A stretch of 64,000 bases of DNA from Pseudisothecium myosuroides (Eukaryota; Streptophyta; Bryopsida; Hypnales; Lembophyllaceae): the NCBI GenBank assembly GCA_951799445.1, contig OX637296.1, forward strand, positions 2,604,001 through 2,668,000, in the 5' to 3' direction. Below are positions 1-11,597 of the stretch, piece by piece. The notes below the pieces were generated by a model. That model was not told the DNA's origin and did no database searches. It worked only from the letters and a program-made list of their open reading frames with translations. The position numbers and the translations under genes are program-made. The stretch's first letter is position 1; each line of letters starts with the position of its first letter.

Positions 1-1503
1 AGGATGAAAACCTTTATGTGTGGAAATCGATCATTCTGAACACCCTTGCTTATAGCGATTTCATGGTTCAAGAAACTTTCAATCTCTTCCAGAGGTATTT
101 GATGGAGTGTGCGTATCTGATCCATGGTAAGCACACTCTCTGGTTGCGATTGCCATCTGCACAATGTATACATTAAAAAAAACCGGGACAAGATCATTGG
201 AAGTTGACGAGAGGATCAATCCAACAATAGAAGCCAGCAACGGAACAAAAAAACTTATAGGAAATTGTCTCGAGCACGTACTCTTGACAACAACTTAGCA
301 CCACAATGAACTTCTTGAACTCCAGCTTGCCCAACGCGACCTGCTGCTCTGTTAGCATCTTCCAGGGCCAAGAAAATTTCTTCTCCAGCTTGTCAGGTAG
401 CCAGTCTTTGTCAAGTCGGTGGAGACTATGAAGCTTCTGGATTTGAATTGATAAATGATCCACTGCACCCGCGGAGGAAGAAATTTCATACCCCCCACGG
501 AGTCTTCCTGGCGACACTGCAGTCACAATTCCAAGCAAATGCGTTGCATTACACCTCTCTCCATGAGCACATAAGCATCTGCAACGATTTCTAAGTGACA
601 GGGAATATCTACGAAGGAGAACTTTACCCCCATAGTCAAGAACCAAGCGAGAGAAAAGAAAAGCCAGGAAAACTAGACATACCAGAAGTCAAAGAGTGTA
701 ACCAGATAATTATAGTGTAATTGATTCTCTGACTAGCTGTTCTTCATGAAAACATGAAAGTAGAGCCCAGCATGATAATTCTAAACTTCAAACGATCGAC
801 ATCACTGCGTTTCAATGTCAAGGATTTCGAATCGAGATACTCAGCCGCGGAATTGCCATTAATTCCAAAATGACAATGTGATCAAACAACGCCAACAAGA
901 AGGAATTCCTACCACCTCTCGAGCTCATTTCTACGAAGAAAAAATCAATACTCCGATGGTCACGAACGCTTAAGAGAACAAGAAGAAAGCCAAATTTAAC
1001 AATTTCATCAAAGCAGGGATGGAAACCCTACCAGATCTCTCCAACCGATCTTCTTCAGGAAGAAGAACTTCATTCTCCAGCGTCAACTGACGAGAACGAG
1101 AAATCACCTCTCCCAAGCAGTCCTCCCGTATTTCAGGAACAGAATAATAGCTCTTGCTACTCCGACGCGACGATCGCTTCACCCTCGAATGATTTCTTCG
1201 CCCCGGATGCGAAGAATTCGTGGACGCAGCACTGTCGCTCTCATTCGGCCCGTAGTAATGAACGGGCAACAAGCCTCCTCGCTCCGCGGCGTAGCTCCTC
1301 GAGGGATCAATCTCGCTGTCGCTCTCTGTCGTCGGGCCATGGAAATTGTCGAGCTCATCCGCCTCCGCCCCCGGCTCAGCTGAATGCCACGAAGATTCAG
1401 AGTCGGACGAACAAGAGCGACACGACGACGATCCGGAGCAATTCTCCTCTTCTTTCCTCTCATCTCGACGAACCCCTAACACTCCAAGCACCTTCTGGTA
1501 CAT
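1..1503 (-). CDS. Unrecognised gene, 5' exons only (runs off left edge)
   Basis: I do not recognise this protein. A first exon at 1032-1503 starts with ATG at 1503 and encodes 157 residues. These are rich in Ser, Asp and Glu (SDSESSWHSAEP, TESDSEIDPS), then a basic Ser-rich stretch (RVKRSSRRSSKS), so this part is probably disordered. It ends at a GTAGGG donor in phase 1. A plausible next coding exon is 282-672 (acceptor CTAG, donor GTACGT). It encodes a folded-looking segment with clustered Cys (NRCRCLCAHGERCNATHLLG) and later the stretch KLHSLHRLDKDWLPDKLEKK. The exon after it starts at 156 (acceptor GCAG) and encodes MDQIRTLHQIPLEEIESFLN before the window edge. An 18-nt mini-exon at 913-930 would keep frame but is tentative. 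The phases of all four pieces agree (1, 1, 2), which supports one gene. Function, 3' end and exact splicing are unknown. Confidence 0.5.
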
Positions 1504-1903
1504 TGCGAAAATCGATTCTCACGGACTACTGATCGAGCACATGACAACAATCGCAGTACTGCCAATTCTCGAAGGAATCGCGTCATTTGTAGGAAACCGC
1601 ATCAAATCCGAAACCCTGCAGAGCTTCCTCTGGCGTTTAAGTTCACTGCCCCCCTTGAGGCCTTGACTCTGTTTCTGACAGCGTCAACAAGACAGAGGAA
1701 CGGATGAATAAAGATGGAGATGGGAAGTTCTGTTCATCCACTGTCGTGCCGACAGACCAGATTCTACTTCCCGCTTGTTGAACTCCCATTTGAATTCCAA
1801 AACCCACGCGTGAGCCTCACTGAGTGCGATTGTTAACATTCTGAACATAATTACCGACCAGTGTCAAACTGTCAATGGTTTCTTATTTTCAATTTCGTGA
1901 GTA
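1504..1903. other. Upstream region of the left-edge gene
   Basis: This should hold the promoter and 5' leader of the minus-strand gene. Base composition falls from the GC-rich exon to AT-rich DNA by about 1850. I see no clear TATA box or second gene. The open frame on the other strand at 1346-1666 overlaps the first exon and is a shadow. Confidence 0.3.
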
Positions 1904-2193
1904 CAGGTTCAGAAATCGCCCACCTAAGAGCTGAAACTGAATTTGGGGGAGGTGAAACGTCTCAAAATATTTTTCAGTAAATTTTCCTCGAAAGATAAGA
2001 GGAATTGGCACCTAACCTAAGTCGTTTCATATTTTTTTGAGTTTTCTGGAATTAGTTATGAAATTTTGAAGTTGAAGTGGCATAGGGCTCTAAAATTGCT
2101 CACCCCCTAAAATGTACATTGTTTGAAGGCTATGAAATAGTTACATGTACAAGCAGTGTACATTTGAATAGGACGGGCAATTTTAGAGCTTGT
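1904..2193. mobile_element. Diverged copy of the AGGTAGGAGGCTC-type MITE
   Basis: About 290 bp, colinear with the better preserved copy at 6755-7051. Shared blocks include the CTAAGAGCTG and TTTGGGGGA region near the left end, TTTCAGTAAATTTT, a run around GGAATTAGTTAT and TTTTGAAGTTGAA, and AAATGTACATTG. Its ends (CAGGTTCAGAAATCGCCC and the inverse of GGGCAATTTTAGAGCTTG) are imperfect inverted repeats. It is non-coding. Confidence 0.55.
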
Positions 2194-2218
2194 GCAATTT
2201 CAAAGCATGTTACCTTAT

Positions 2219-3163
2219 ACTAAATAGTGAAATTAGGCGGGTTGCCCTCACTAATTTATCAACATTTGGTTCACCTTATATAAATATTTACTGTTATTGA
2301 ACAAGAATGTTTTATTTTTGAATTAAGTATTGTTGTAATTAGGACTTATGAACCTCTATTTGTACAAATGGAAATATTTGTTGACTTTGATGGCTTGTAA
2401 AGTAACTTTTCTGGAATAAGGCAACTAAATTATTCACAAAATCTAGTTGTACTATTTAATGTACTGTAGGTAAGGTATGGATACTTTAGGAATAAGGTGT
2501 AGGATGAAGATTATTTTTAAGATAATTATCCCCAACACAAGCACTTGAATAAACTCTTGATAGAACGAAATTCATCAAAATAAAGACTTCTTATGACAAT
2601 TTCATAAAATTTCATCCAAAATTTGGATGGATGATTATTTTTGTCCTTTGTTGGTAGAACATTTTATAATTTGTACCTCGTAATTGGGATCTTTATTAAT
2701 ATTCCATCACGGGAGGTTTTTATGTAGACTGGAGTTGGATGAATTGAAGGCTATTAATAAAGGGACACCCAAAATTGTTAGGGATCCAAAAGTAACAAAA
2801 GATACATGCTCAATAGATTAAATGCTCTAGAATTGATTACATGCTCAACCGATAAAATGCTCTAGAAGGATTCGTCTCCATAACAATAAGTGACAAATGT
2901 CGAAAGGAACATCATTACACAAAATAGTATTATTAGGTTGCCTTAACAATTAGGTTGCCTTACTCCATAAAAATTATTCTACAAGTCATCAAAATCAATA
3001 AATATTTTTACAGATACTTTTATTTATATACATGGAAGTTCATAAGTCCAAACTAAACCAATAATTAATTCAAAAGAAGTGCATTTTGTGCAATAAAAGA
3101 AAATATTTATATAATGTCAAATGTCAAGAAATTAGTGAGGGGCAACCTAATTTCATTATTTTG
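2219..3163. mobile_element. Inverted-repeat element, AAATAGTGAAATTAGG family
   Basis: The left end (TAAATAGTGAAATTAGG then GTTGCCCTCACTAATTT) and the inverse of the right end (AAATAATGAAATTAGGTTGC then CCCTCACTAATTTC) match over about 70 bp, continuing to TTATATAAATATTT on both sides. The interior is AT-rich and non-coding. It contains a doubled TTAGGTTGCCTTA motif at about 2934-2962. The same ends recur at 4451-5858, 48555-49373 and 49375-49620, with a solo end near 8150-8200. Confidence 0.65.
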
Positions 3164-4450
3164 TATAGAGCATGATTGTATCAATACTTTGATACAACAC
3201 AATTGTTGCATTAATCTTTAAAGACCAAGGTGTATTTTGGCAAAAATTGTCAAAAATTGCCACTTTATTGGGCAGTAAAAATTGGTTAATTTTTTTATAA
3301 AATTCAACCATAAAAAATTCTACTAGACTACCAATACTATAGGAATGTGAGGAAAAAATAAATTTCAAAAATTTTACCGCATAGATTGAAAGATTGGAAC
3401 CGATTTGAAGTTAGAAAAAGGATGTTTTTTTTTTACTTTGATTGATTGAATCAACAAACTTTAACTCCTCTTAGAAAGAGAATTTTGCATTATACTTGGA
3501 TTTGGGGGGACAATTGCATCCTACATCATATTAGTTACATATCTACCAAATTTCAAAGTAGTAGAAGAGGAGTTTTGTACATGTTACCCAAAGTTGCCCC
3601 AAAAGTTTTGGGCATCATAATTTCTTATGTAAGCACTTGATCAAGGATAAAATTATATTCCCACTAATAGGGTACGTGTTTGCACCTTGTGTCAAAATTT
3701 CTTTAACATCCAATCCAAATTGACTTTGTGCACAATTGTTCAAGATGGCAAGATTTTTTACGAATATTGAACGGTCACTTGGTCCTTTAGAAGTTGATGA
3801 CACATCCTTCAGGCATTGTAATTGATGTTGTTATTCAAGGTCCCTCTTGTTGAATAAAATAATGAACCAAATGTAGCATATTAGTTTCATTTTGCCTGTA
3901 AGTAAAAATATGATGATTTCAAAATATTCAACCAATCATTGAAAGAAAACATTTTTACTAGTTTAATATCATAATGCCTCTTTATGTTTGCCAATAAATA
4001 CATATAATAATTTGAGAATACAAATTAATTCAATTAGTGCGCCCTATAGTTACAAAACTAATTTGCATCAATTGAGAAACTATTTAGATTCATGAAGAGC
4101 ATTGATGAGAAGTTGATAGTTTTTAAAATAAATCAATACAATGTCATTCACAATGTTTTTATACCATTTCAAATAGTACGATTGTCACCCAAATTTCATC
4201 AAAACTTCGTTCCAACGTTGGCACTAATTAAACCACATTAATCCAAATTAGTGTAAAGATTCTCACTCTATTCAAAATCTCACACTAATTAAATTAATTT
4301 GTGTTCCAAAATATGAGAACCTCTATATTGAACAACAAAATTAATGATTTTAGGTGATTCTACCTGTTACTTCTACAATACATCAAGATTAGACATCACT
4401 TTTTGTCCTTCATCCACTATATCATTTGAAACATGGCAAATTAATCCTTA
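3164..4450. other. AT-rich intergenic DNA
   Basis: No coding exon, RNA gene or bounded element is recognised here. The short open frames have no coding character and stop frequently. Confidence 0.4.
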
Positions 4451-5858
4451 CATAGAATATTGAAATTAGATTGCCTTATTAAAAAAAGTTACTTCATGAC
4501 TCACATCTTTTCCACATGGATATAACATTGTTAACCAACTTTGGGGGGGTCCTTTTTGCCTCTATAGGAAATGGGAACCTCTAATATGGCAACTTCCAAG
4601 CCAACCAATGACTTTCTTGCAACTTCCCACTCAACCAATAACACTAGCGTTGCAACTTACTAGCCACCAATGATTCTCTATAGATTATAACTAAGTTCAT
4701 TTCCATGCATATAGGGAAGCATTATTTATCCTTCCTTTTAAGGAAGAATGGTTTAGGCTAGTTAACAATGTTATGGAGGCACATACCACTCTTTGAAGCG
4801 GAAGCTGAATTGAGGTTCTAGATTGATGCTAAAACTATTGTATTCTTTTACAATAACAATAAGTATTCTATATAGTTTATAATGTCAAGAAATTAACCCC
4901 TAAAGGACCAAGGCCTTTTTTCTGCCAAAAAACACTCAAAACTGCCATATCTATAGCAAAGAGTAAAAAAAACTAAAAATTGTTCTTTTTCCACATCTAA
5001 CCGTAGGATCTTACACCTAACTAATATGAGAGTGTGTGGAAAAAATTTCAGAATTTTTGACCGCATAGATTGCAAGATATTTGCGTTTAAAGTGAAAAAA
5101 ACAAGTTTTTCAGCACATTTCGGGACTAGATTTTTTGACTTTGAACATTTTTAAATTAAAATTTTTGCACTACGGAGTTTTGAGCTATAAATCTTTATAG
5201 TGGAGAATTGAGTTGAGATTCTAGGAAAAAAAAATATATTCAAAAAAACTTAATTATCATTCTTAAGAAAATTGTTAAGTAGAAGTAGGTATGAAGGAAA
5301 ATCTAAAATATTAATATATTTTAGATGGAATTCAAATACACTAATCCCATTGGTGAGATTTTTCTAACAAGTAAATCAGACCATGCAAAAAAAAAAAATT
5401 GAAAAATTTGAAAATTTGCATTCAGAAATGAATCCTACAAGTTATTTTTTTCAAGAAGATGCTCTAACTGCCCGAAAAACAAGAATGTCCATGACTCTCT
5501 CATAACATATCCAAATGAAATGAATCAAAGCTTTCTAGATAGACAAAAATATAATCTATGAGAAAAAAAATATTAAAAAAAAACTTCAAATTTTTGTCCA
5601 TTTTTTTTGGGCTGCCCGGGCTGCCCGCCGTCCCCTCGTTTGAGCTTATTTGGTCAGAACTTTTTTTCCCGGGCACCGATTGTGGAAAAAATTATATTCC
5701 CACGAAGCTAATCAGATTTTCTACCTCCAGAAAAAGTTTTAAAAAATCAGGAAAAAATTTCAGCCCATAGGTACCTGCCCGAAAACGCATTTGTCCCCCG
5801 AAGGGACAACGGTCCTTTAGGGGTTAATGAGGGACAACCTAATTTCAATATTCAATGT
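4451..5858. mobile_element. AAATAGTGAAATTAGG-family element carrying a nested TTAA element
   Basis: The left end (GAATATTGAAATTAGATTGCC-like, from about 4451) and the right end (GAGGGACAACCTAATTTC at about 5829) belong to the family seen at 2219-3163. Internal sequence just after the left end (ACTTCATGACTCACATC) resembles that of the copy at 48555. The element is split at AAGAAATTAA by the TTAA element 4893-5827. Without the insert, the junction reads AAGAAATTAATGAGGG, which matches the intact AAGAAATTAGTGAGGG at about 3126 except for one base. Confidence 0.6.
4893..5827. mobile_element. TTAA-bounded MITE (CCCCTAAAGGACC ends)
   Basis: This piece of about 935 bp starts TTAACCCCTAAAGGACCAAG and ends GGTCCTTTAGGGGTTAA. 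The interior contains the family hallmarks CCTGCCCGAAAA, CCCGGGCACCGATTG and CTAACCGTAGGATCTTA. It has no coding potential. The flanking TTAA on both sides is best read as a target duplication, as for piggyBac-type transposition. Confidence 0.75.
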
Positions 5859-5882
5859 ACTGTAAGTCAATTCATAATCGTT

Positions 5883-6136
5883 GGTCGGGTTGAACCGACT
5901 CCCTTGCTCATCCTCTAGAAGTCCTCAACTTTTTTCTCAAGGGTGCATGTTGAAAAAAAGACCCCCTTTTCTACACCATTCCTAATAAAATTGAGGCCTT
6001 TGATTGCAAGTATGAATTCAAAATTTCCAAATTTTATTGTGTGTGGCAAATAAAAAGGTCTTGTATTTTCCTACGGAAAAAAACGGAGTTTTATCGTGTG
6101 GGGGCAAGCGAGGGGGTCTGTTCACCCCACCCGGCC
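5883..6136. mobile_element. MITE with GGTCGGGTTGAACC-type ends
   Basis: About 254 bp. The left end GGTCGGGTTGAACCGACTCC and the inverse of the right end (GGCCGGGTGGGGTGAACAG) are imperfect inverted repeats. The interior shares ordered blocks with 59318-59551: GGGTGCATGT, GGCCT..TGATTGCAA.TATGAATTC, and TGGCAAATAAAAA. It is non-coding. The site duplication is unclear. Confidence 0.6.
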
Positions 6137-6750
6137 ATTTTCTTTCAGGGGGACGTTGGAAGAAATCATCCACCGAAGGTAGCAAATTTGGACAGAACAT
6201 TTCAAAGTACTAAGAATTTCGCGAACAAATCCCTCCAAAACTGGCAACTCTGACATGCAACTACTGTACGATGGACTTTGCACAATTAACGTCGAACATC
6301 TAAATTGATCGGCGGGCATTCGGTTTGGCAAACTGAAGCTTCGCAAGGAAGGCTTCGTTCTCATTCACGGAGAAGGATTTGGGAATTGGGACAGCCAGGC
6401 CGTTATCCAACAATTGAAATCCTTCGCCTTCTCCGTGCATTGATGGAATTTGGTTTCCTTTCCTTCCTTGTGGAAAATGGAAGCCAGTTTTTTTTTTTAG
6501 GCCTCATGAGGCCAGACTCCAATGTTGTGGCACAGACACAGTGGTCTATATTTGGAGGGAACATCTTCCATTTCTTGAATGTTGCACTGTCAGAATGAAA
6601 AAACACACACTGATGGAAGCTGTTTGTGTTGTGTTCCTGCAGTCGCGGGAATTCGGTCTGACAACACGGCGGCATCAGTAAAGTCACCGAATGAAGACGA
6701 CCCCACAAACAGGATTCTCTCAAACGTGATTCTCTCAAACCGATGCATAC
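6137..6750 (+). repeat. Direct repeat copy 1 (partner at 8208-9057)
   Basis: Ordered blocks are shared with 8208-9057: TTGGAAGAAATCATCCAC, GGACAGAA, CAACTCTGACA, TTTGCACA.TTAAC.TCGAAC, CGGCGGGCAT, CTTCTCCGTGCAT, GGAATTTGGTTT, and near the right end GACCCCACAAA.CAGGATT. It also carries a local hairpin at 6366-6438. It is degenerate and non-coding, possibly a relic LTR or a segmental duplicate. Confidence 0.55.
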
Positions 6751-6754
6751 AGTA

Positions 6755-7051
6755 AGGTAGGAGGCTCATAAACCGACCTTCTAAGAGCTGTTTGCCATTT
6801 GGGGGAAGCTAAACTCCTTGAAACAATTTTCAGTAAATTTTAGTAGGAAGAAACATGGAATTTGCATCTAACCCAAGTTGTTTCATATTTTTTGGACCTT
6901 TGTGGAATTAGTTATAAATTTTTGAAGTTGAAAGGTAGTGGCCACTAAAAGCGACCACCTCCTGAAATGTACATTGTCATGGAAGAAAGCAGAATGTACC
7001 TTTGTGCCATGATCGGTTTTACAGCCCGGTCGCTTTTTGAGCCTCCTACCT
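6755..7051. mobile_element. TA-flanked MITE, ends AGGTAGGAGGCTCA
   Basis: This 297-bp element has inverted ends AGGTAGGAGGCTCA and TGAGCCTCCTACCT, each flanked by TA. That is the target duplication expected of mariner-like elements. The interior matches 1904-2193. It is non-coding. Confidence 0.75.
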
Positions 7052-8207
7052 TAGTAGGCATCAGCGGGGTTATGTTTATTTATTTATTTTAGGCAGTGCA
7101 GTAAGTGATAATCTTTAGAATAATGAAGCTGTTCACATCCATGAAGATAGACAAAACTTATAATATATGGATGAAATTTCATTTATCCATCCAAAATGAT
7201 GTACATTCATCCAAATTTGAATGATATTGTCCCAAGATTTGATAGCAAATCAGTGATTTTATCTATTAAAAAGCAAGAATATTTTGCCAAATATTTCCTG
7301 ATCCCTGGAAAAAAAATAATCGCTTTCGAGTGAAATTTTGCTAAAAAAAATCCATTGGCAGGCATTTCTAGGATTGTGTACATTTCACCCCTAAACGTCC
7401 ATAATGTTCTCCAAAATGGTACTATTTGGAAGAATATTTTGAAAGTGATGTAGAAATAAAAATTATTAAATTTGAGTTTTAAATTCCATTTGTACGGTTA
7501 GATTCACCAATGCTATCACTAATACTTTTTTAGAAATTTTGAAAAGAAAATTTCAAAATTTCTTCTAAATTGATTACAAACAAAATATGATCATTTAACA
7601 ACAAGCAAAAGACAGAAGTAATAACAGTTGGATTTGAGGATGTTTTTAGTCATTGACGCCTAAAGTAGCTGATGGATGACACTACAAAAAAAATGGCGTT
7701 ATTTTCAACATTCATTTTCGACAAGTTTTAGACACTGAAGTGTTATTAAAATTGTCGATCCCTTATCGAAAAGCGTGTTGAAAGGAGTGTTGTAAACAGT
7801 CTTTTGTATTCATGTTCAAAATATTTTGTCAAAATTGTCAAAATTAGAACATTAGCATTCAATAGTTATTGGACCAAACTTCAAATAGCAATAAAATTTT
7901 GAAATTGAATTTTAGGACCTTTTTCCAATTTCTAATTGCAGTAAGGGCTAGACTTGATTAGATTCATTTTGCCTCCGATTCAAAGGGTTGATGAAAATTA
8001 CTACATCCTTATACAATAACAGTAACTAATTGTTTGTTTATTTGTTTTCTTGACAATTTTCATTGCAAAAAGGGAAATAGTACATAGAACCAAAGGACCA
8101 AGTCCCAGCGGAATTTTTAACAGTAACTAGTTTTATAGTTGTCACATGTCAAAAAATTAGTGAGGGCAACCTACTGTAATTTCACTATTCCGTGTAGTTC
8201 ATTCATT
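7052..8207. other. AT-rich intergenic DNA with solo element ends
   Basis: No gene is seen. At about 8090 the string AACCAAAGGACCAAGTCCC resembles an end of the TTAA family. At 8150-8200 there is a solo end of the AAATAGTGAAATTAGG family (AAATTAGTGAGGGCAACCTA). The rest is featureless. Confidence 0.4.
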
Positions 8208-9057
8208 TTCTTTGGAAGAAATCATCCACTGAAGGAAGTACAATCTGGACAGAATAATTCTAAGTAAGAATTCAGCAAAAAAGAGAACCCCCAAAATCCT
8301 CTCAACTCTGACAACTTAAGTTACTGTAAGATGTGCTTTGCACAGTTAACTTCGAACACCTCCATTGACAGTGAACGGCGGGCATCATTCGGCAAAGCTT
8401 CGCTCCGAAGGCTCCAGCTTCCATTCGCTGCTGGACTGCAGGACAGCTTTGCCTTAATCCCCGATTCCAAATCCTCACTTCTCCGTGCATGGAATTTGGT
8501 TTGCTTTCACTTCCTTTCATCATGGGAAATGGAACCTCAGATGGCACTGTCTGTCTGTCTGTGCGGCATTCCTGCAGTAGTGCAGTCCTGCATTAACTTA
8601 GGGCCTCCTGCCATGTGAGTCGGGCCGGTGGGTTCCGTTCTAATTCAAGCAACAAGACAAACAAGCTTCACCGATTGTCTTGTCGGGGTGGGCAAGCGGG
8701 AAAGAAGGAGTTGAAGCTTCACCGATCATCGGTGGACATTCCCATTGATGGAGGCTATTTATGTTGAGAGAATCTAATACGTGTGGCTTTCTAATTGTAT
8801 CCCTCTCCACCCACCGGGTCCACATGGAAGGACACAAACTTTTAATCAACTGTAGAACCCCGGTGAAGTTCCCCCGGTCACCGATACATGGCAGGAGGCC
8901 CTTAGTTCCTGCAGTGGTGGGACGGGAATTCCAAGACACGGTCCGACAACACGCCGCAGCATCAGGAATCAGTAATAAACTCACACTGACTGAATTGAGG
9001 CCTTGAGGGAGCCCGACCCCACAAAACAGGATTCCCTCAAACGCACCCACGCATACG
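8208..9057 (+). repeat. Direct repeat copy 2 (partner at 6137-6750)
   Basis: This is the longer and less deleted of the two degenerate direct repeats. It keeps the order of matching blocks from TTGGAAGAAATCATCCAC to CCCCACAAAACAGGATTCCC. The open frame 8640-9128 on the minus strand shows no recognised domain, and I treat it as non-coding. Confidence 0.55.
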
Positions 9058-9116
9058 GGACCCTTTTTCTGATTGTGTCTATTCAAAGAGAGATTTTGGG
9101 TGGGATTCCAATGATA

Positions 9117-9430
9117 AGGAAGCAACACCCATAACCATCAGTGTACCTAAAACCATCACCTCTAAAATCTTGGAAAATCTGTAGAAGTGAATAGATGTGA
9201 TTATAAGGATATACTACATCTGAACATCAGAGCCCTAGTGTTGGTATTAGGTGCATTTGCAGTCGGCTCTTTAAAAATTCATAACATATTCTCAGAGTAT
9301 CCAAATTATACATTCGGAAGTGCACATGCATTATTTTTCTCTTGCTTATAGGATTCCATAATTTGCTGGATGTTTATTAATAATAATCATATTCAAAATC
9401 CTTAATTTGACGGTTATGGTGCTACTACCT
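9117..9430. mobile_element. TA-flanked MITE, ends AGG(T)AGCAACACC
   Basis: This 314-bp element has a left end AGGAAGCAACACCCATAACC and a right end inverse AGGTAGTAGCACCATAACC, with TA on both sides. It matches 15173-15479 in the opposite orientation along its length (for example AGTGAATAGATGTGATTA and CATTTGCA). It is non-coding. Confidence 0.7.
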
Positions 9431-9435
9431 TAGTA

Positions 9436-9705
9436 GGGTAATTAAACCTAAAATGTGGCAAATAAGCAATTCACTATAGTTTTCATTATTGTATTGTAAG
9501 GTCTTGTTGATATTCAAAAGGGGATTCTAGAGTCTTTTAGAATGCAATTTTTGGACATTATATGAATAAATAAACTATGAATTTTCAAAATATTGAAAAT
9601 AGGTGTTTTTTAATTGGACTCAGATTCTCATGAATAGTGGGGGTACATTTTAGGCAAGAATCTAGAATGTAATTAGTTAGAAATGGTCGAAATAAATGAA
9701 ACTAT
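9436..9705. mobile_element. Diverged copy of the AGGTAACTACACC MITE
   Basis: Sequence is shared in order with 44211-44494: AAATAAGCAATT, AAAAGGGGAT, TTAGAATGCA.TTTTTGG, CTCATGAA.AGTGG, and GTACATTTTAGGCAAGAAT. The left end follows TA only a few bases after the previous element, so the two insertions abut. The right end has decayed. Confidence 0.55.
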
Positions 9706-10430
9706 AAAAAATGTTTTTTTTTTGTATATTTTTTTTGGCAGGTTTTCAACATTGAAGGACAATAAATGTCCTATGAATGACTTTCCGAGTTACATTAGAA
9801 GCAATATCACAAAGACACCCACCTATCCAAAAATGTAATCATTTTGAGATCCACTACTTTAGTAATAGGCCTTGTGCTTCCAAGCTTAATCTATAAGGGA
9901 CACCGCGTCCATTTTCTGGCCGATGAATGATAAAGAATCCTTATATGTAGGATAGTGCCAATGCAAATATTCGTCCATGGAATTTAGTATGAAAAGGGGA
10001 GGTCTTCTATACAGTAGTTTGACTTCCAATGAATGCTTTTGGATTTTTTTTAAAGTAATGATTTACATGATACCAAAAGGAATGATTTCTATAACCACCA
10101 GCTTGTCCTTCAAGGGTCAATCCCTAGGCGCTTTGATGTCTTATTTTTTGGATGATGAACAAATTGAAATTGAAATTTTTTTCTCCTTATTACTTAGATG
10201 AAAGTCATCCTAATTTGTGAAGATATTTTATTAAGATGTTGTCCTATCTAATGGTCGGATTCAGTATTAGTAGAATACATATTTATCTAAAATTGCAAAT
10301 GTGGAAGTATACCCGAAAGTATGTGAAGTGGTTGACTAAGCCAAAATTGCATTGATTCTAGTTCAAAACTAGATTTGCAAAAATGAAGTCATAGATTTAA
10401 AGAACACATAAACCTCAAAAAATCATAATG
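9706..10430. other. AT-rich intergenic DNA
   Basis: No gene or bounded element is recognised. The short open frame at 9977-10201 has no homology I can name and no supporting context. Confidence 0.35.
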
Positions 10431-10638
10431 TTAACCCCTAAAGTACCAAAGTCCCCTCGGGGAACACTTCAGATTTCGGGCAGGCCCGTGTGGCCTCAAA
10501 TTTAGACCTGATTTTTTGAAACTTTTTTTGAAGATAGGGAATCACATTAGCTTTCTAAAAATATAATTTTTTTTCAATCGGTGCCCGGGAGCAAAAGTTA
10601 TGCCATCCTAAAGTAAAAAAGCAGTTCGGCGGGCAAAA

Positions 10639-10678
<40 letters not shown>

Positions 10679-11369
10679 TTTCTTATTTTTTTCCTTTAAG
10701 ATAATGTTTTTGTCTACATTTGAAGCTTCAATTCATTCTATTTGGACTAATAATGAGAAAGTTATGGACAATCTTGTTTTTCGGGCAATTTAAGCATCTT
10801 CAAAAAAACTAACTTATAGAATTCATTTTTGAATGCAATTTTCAATTTTTTTCAATTTTTTTTTTTTTTGACGAGGTCAAGTTTGTTTGCAAGAACAATC
10901 CCACCATTGGGATTATGTTGTTTTAATTCCACCTAAGACCTATTAACAATTTAGTATTTCGTTCAATTTTGGACCTACTTCTATTTAACAATTTTTTTAT
11001 ATGTGAAAATCAAGGTTTGACATTCTGAAATTTTTTTCTCCGACTCTCAACTCAAATGTTCAAGATAAAAAATTACAACTTTTTGTTGTGTAGTGCAAAA
11101 AAAATCCACAAATGGCCGTCAAAGTCATCTGAAATTGCAGGAAACAGTTCAAAAAAACTTTTTTTTCCAACTTTGAATGCTAATATCTTCCAATCAGAAC
11201 GGTCAAATGTCTTGAAATTTTTACCACATAATCTGAGACAAGTGAAGTACAAGATCCTACGGTTAGATTCTAAAAAAAAAGTTTTTTGGGTTTAGGGAGT
11301 GATCGCAGCAGAAATGGCAGTTTTCAGTGGTTCCGGAGCCAGAAAATGCCTTGGTATGTTAGGGGTTAA
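10431..11369. mobile_element. TTAA-bounded MITE, inverse orientation
   Basis: About 939 bp. It starts TTAACCCCTAAAGTACCAAA and ends ATGTTAGGGGTTAA. It is in the opposite orientation to the copies at 4893 and 40655: the CCCGTGTGGCCTC segment is at the left, and the GAGCCAGAAAATGCCTTGG segment at the right. A subterminal hairpin GTCCCCTCGGGGAAC lies next to the left end. An (AT)n run sits at 10649-10670. It is non-coding. Confidence 0.75.
10649..10681. repeat. (AT)n microsatellite flanked by A and T runs
   Basis: A run of A is followed by about 11 TA units and a run of T. It is self-complementary and lies inside the TTAA element. Confidence 0.9.
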
Positions 11370-11597
11370 GAAAACCTCATTTCATATCTATTCCAACAAA
11401 TTTTACTGAAAAAATGATATGGAGTAATATTTTGCTTGTCAGCAAATTTTGAAGGAATTTTGAAATTTGCCGTTCAAAATTTATAAAAAAGTACTGGTGA
11501 TAACATTGGTGAATTCAACCATATGGATGCAATCTAAAACTTGAAGTCTACAATTCTTATTTGTATGTCAATTCCAAAATATTTTTCCAAATAGTAC

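Noticed and set aside
8640..9128. 162-codon minus-strand frame
   Set aside because: It lies within a degenerate direct repeat and spans into a MITE; the other repeat copy does not preserve the frame.
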